Assembly: GCA_030690515.1 (NCBI GenBank)
Contig: JAUYGP010000102.1
Location: forward strand, 1-7,530
Direction of reading: 5' to 3'
Source of the DNA: Giesbergeria sp.
GTDB lineage: Bacteria; Pseudomonadota; Gammaproteobacteria; Burkholderiales; Burkholderiaceae_C
Length of the DNA stretch: 7,530 nucleotides
Shown here: positions 5,845 to 7,530 of the stretch, in pieces
How the letters are laid out: each line of letters begins with the position of its first letter
How positions within the stretch are numbered: position 1 is the first letter of the stretch
Position numbers and translations under genes: made by a program
The notes under the pieces: model-generated
The model's input: only the letters and a program-made list of their open reading frames with translations
Database searches by the model: none
What the model was told of the DNA's origin: nothing

Positions 5845-6708
5845 ATGAGCGTGACATGCCAAGCCTGTCAAACCGCTAACCGCGACACGGCCCGGTGCTG
5901 CACCGCCTGCGGGACTGCACTGGTGCTGGTCTGCCCGCAATGCAGTGACACTAACAAAATAGGGGCGCGCTTTTGCGTGCAATGCGGGCACCGATTTGAG
6001 GTGCCCGCACCAGAGCCTGCGCCCGCACCGCAGCCGCAGCCGCAGCCGCAGCCGCAGCCGCAGCCGCAGCCCATGAAGTTCTTGTTCGAAGACGAACCAC
6101 AACCCGCGACTCGTGCTCGGCCGTTCGGCATGTATGTGGGTGTCGCGGCTGTCTTGCTCGTGGTCGCGGCTGCGTTGGGCTGGTTTATGTTCGCCCAACC
6201 GGGTGCGTCGGCAGTGCTCGAAGCGGCGCCCTCCATCGCCGCACCGGGGCAAGCGACCCCCATGCCCCCTTCAAGCCCTTCAACCGATGCTGCGGCATCC
6301 TCCGCCGACACCGTCGTCGGGCGCAGCGAGCCACTGGAGGAGGTTCTGGAATCTGCTCCCTCCCAGCCGACCCCAGCGGAGTCTGTCCCAACGGACGTTC
6401 CGGCGCCAGCCGCGGCGGAGCCCGCTTTCACCCCGGTGACCGTGCCGCGCGTGCCTGATGCGGCCCCCTTGCCGATACCAGCGCCGATACAAGCGGCCAA
6501 GTCTTCGCGGTCTGACGATGTCCCCTGGGCTCCGCAAGCGCGGGCGCCGCAGTCGCCGGCGGACTCTCTGGCGCGCTTGCGTGGTGCGTTGGCCCAGTGT
6601 GCGGCCATGAGCAATGAACTCTCGCGTAGCAACTGCCTGGCGCGCACACGCCAGAATTTTTGCGGGGATGCCTGGGGGCGCATTCCAGAATGTCCAGCAG
6701 GTCACTGA
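5845..6708 (+). CDS. double zinc-ribbon, single-pass membrane protein with Pro/Ala-rich tail
   Basis: A 287-residue protein of unknown function. Two zinc ribbons come first: C5-x2-C8 with C19-x2-C22, and C30-x2-C33 with C44-x2-C47 (double zinc-ribbon type). A (PQ)7 stretch spans residues 62-75. One hydrophobic helix lies at about 96-117 (MYVGVAAVLLVVAAALGWFM); the Arg residues just before it suggest an N-in orientation, with ribbons in the cytosol and the rest in the periplasm. A long Pro/Ala/Ser-rich linker leads to a C-terminal segment (about 244-287) with four cysteines, C252, C264, C273 and C283, spaced as if for disulfides. The zinc ribbons probably serve as a protein- or nucleic-acid-contact module; this is inference. 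The start is backed by GAGAGAGGG upstream. The next gene follows after 36 nt on the same strand, so the two probably form one transcript. Confidence 0.85.
   Translation: MSVTCQACQTANRDTARCCTACGTALVLVCPQCSDTNKIGARFCVQCGHRFEVPAPEPAPAPQPQPQPQPQPQPQPMKFLFEDEPQPATRARPFGMYVGVAAVLLVVAAALGWFMFAQPGASAVLEAAPSIAAPGQATPMPPSSPSTDAAASSADTVVGRSEPLEEVLESAPSQPTPAESVPTDVPAPAAAEPAFTPVTVPRVPDAAPLPIPAPIQAAKSSRSDDVPWAPQARAPQSPADSLARLRGALAQCAAMSNELSRSNCLARTRQNFCGDAWGRIPECPAGH
6028..6069 (+). repeat. (CCGCAG)7 hexanucleotide tandem repeat inside the zinc-ribbon gene
   Basis: Seven perfect copies of CCGCAG encode (Pro-Gln)7 between the zinc ribbons and the membrane helix. Because the unit is six bases, gain or loss of copies changes the linker length by two residues without shifting the frame. 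Confidence 0.95.
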
Positions 6709-6744
6709 TCTACAGACTTCAACAAACAACAAGAGGGATACGGC

Positions 6745-7530
6745 ATGCATCACAACAAGCTTTTGGCCACTGACAACCAATACTCCATCTTCCGACTGCC
6801 CGAAGCGCTCACCTGCTGGCAGGCCGTGTCGGTGATGGGTGCGTCGTACTTCGGGGCGGCTCTGCTCGCCGCGCTCGGGGGCATGCTGGGCCAGGTGTCG
6901 GTGATTTTTTCGGTGCTGCTGGGCCTGGTGGCCTTGGTGGTCATTTTTGCGGGCACCAGTGGTGCGGGGGTGTGCCTGACCGACCTGGCGCGTGCGCGGC
7001 CCTACCGCGGCGTGGTCAGCTACTTTGTGGCCGGGCTGTTCAGTCTGCCCAAGCTGTTGGGGGCGGGCCTGCTGATGCTGCTGCTGTATGGCGCTGTGTT
7101 GCTTGGCGCTGCGTTGGTGTTGTTGCTCTGCAAACTGCCCGGCATTGGGCCGTTGCTGCTGGTGGTGGCGATCCCGGTGCTGGTGCTGGTGGTGGCGCTG
7201 GCCTTGCTGGGCAACTACGTGGCAGGCTCCATCGTGGGGCCTGCGATCTGGGACGGTGAGCGCGTCATGCACTCGCTGTCGATCACCTGGGGCATCACCC
7301 GTAAACACCCGTTTGCCGCCATTGGCAAGATCATCGGGGGCCTGTTGTTGTCAGGGATTTTTGCCGCCATGCTGTTTGGCCTGATCGCCATCTCCAGCGC
7401 CATCGTGGCCGCTATTGGCGGGCCCATCATCGGGATGGGCATGGCAATGCGATTTGACATGGGCAACCTGATGGGTGGCTATGGCGGCGGTCATTTTCTG
7501 GGCGCGGGCATTGGCTATGCGGTCGTCTTT
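6745..7530 (+). CDS. polytopic membrane protein, 3' end outside the window (partial)
   Basis: The frame from ATG 6745 is open for 262 codons to the last base, with no stop, so the C-terminus is missing. AGAGGG (6732-6737) lies 7 nt before the ATG. Hydrophobic segments are at about 27-48, 51-72, 104-128, 135-160 and 196-223, with a possible further one near 216-235. A polar loop at about 161-195 holds PAIWDGERVMHSLSITWGI followed by TRKHPF; this type of amphipathic loop between membrane helices is seen in several uncharacterised multi-helix families, but I cannot assign one. The visible end is Gly-rich (MGGYGGGHFLGAG). It starts 36 nt after the zinc-ribbon gene and is probably co-transcribed with it, so the two products may work together in the inner membrane. 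No transporter motif, catalytic motif or signal peptide was recognised. Confidence 0.82.
   Translation, partial: MHHNKLLATDNQYSIFRLPEALTCWQAVSVMGASYFGAALLAALGGMLGQVSVIFSVLLGLVALVVIFAGTSGAGVCLTDLARARPYRGVVSYFVAGLFSLPKLLGAGLLMLLLYGAVLLGAALVLLLCKLPGIGPLLLVVAIPVLVLVVALALLGNYVAGSIVGPAIWDGERVMHSLSITWGITRKHPFAAIGKIIGGLLLSGIFAAMLFGLIAISSAIVAAIGGPIIGMGMAMRFDMGNLMGGYGGGHFLGAGIGYAVVF

Noticed and set aside
6028..6069. CRISPR-like repeat array.
   Set aside because: It is a contiguous 6-bp microsatellite without spacers inside a coding sequence.
6280..7308. Open frame of 342 codons on the minus strand spanning the zinc-ribbon and membrane-protein genes.
   Set aside because: It crosses two plus-strand genes with good starts, is dominated by Gln, His and Arg, and shows no domain.

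Overview
The window is GC-rich chromosomal DNA (coding about 90%) that reads like a betaproteobacterium of the Comamonadaceae (Acidovorax-like). The grounds are the codon bias, a stand-alone homocysteine-binding MetH fragment, genes with an extended-looking -10 box directly before ATG instead of a Shine-Dalgarno, and a zinc-ribbon/single-TM protein with a Pro/Ala-rich tail. The genus is inference; no rRNA or tRNA is present to test it.

Left part (1-2912): the last codons of an unidentified upstream gene (1-28), then hutG (47-874), the last step of the five-step histidine degradation route through N-formylglutamate. A weak hairpin and a TACAAT box separate it from a 357-residue protein equal to only the homocysteine/zinc module of cobalamin-dependent methionine synthase (933-2006). 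Convergent to it, with a 12-nt gap, is a pirin-family bicupin protein (2019-2912, minus).

Middle part (2913-5545): an unrecognised Ala/Pro-rich protein whose only four cysteines form a compact C-terminal cluster (3050-4129, plus) converges on a glutamate dehydrogenase (4232-5545, minus). A strong hairpin with a U7 tail, which reads as the terminator of the dehydrogenase gene, begins immediately at the stop codon of the plus-strand gene.

Right part (5546-7530): a 299-nt divergent intergenic region holds a plausible sigma70 promoter for the dehydrogenase gene, with its -10 bracketed by a 7-bp inverted repeat, plus a near-perfect 25-bp dyad and other palindromes. It is followed by a two-gene unit: a double zinc-ribbon, single-pass membrane protein with an in-frame (CCGCAG)7 tract and a four-cysteine tail (5845-6708), and a polytopic membrane protein that runs off the window end with no stop (6745-7530).

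Functionally, HutG releases glutamate and formate from histidine carbon, and the glutamate dehydrogenase can pass glutamate into the TCA cycle as 2-oxoglutarate. They are 3.4 kb apart on opposite strands and are not an operon. No mobile element, CRISPR array, tRNA or rRNA was seen. I see no defence or other clearly new system; the least explained items are the four-Cys protein at 3050-4129 and the zinc-ribbon/membrane-protein pair at the right end.
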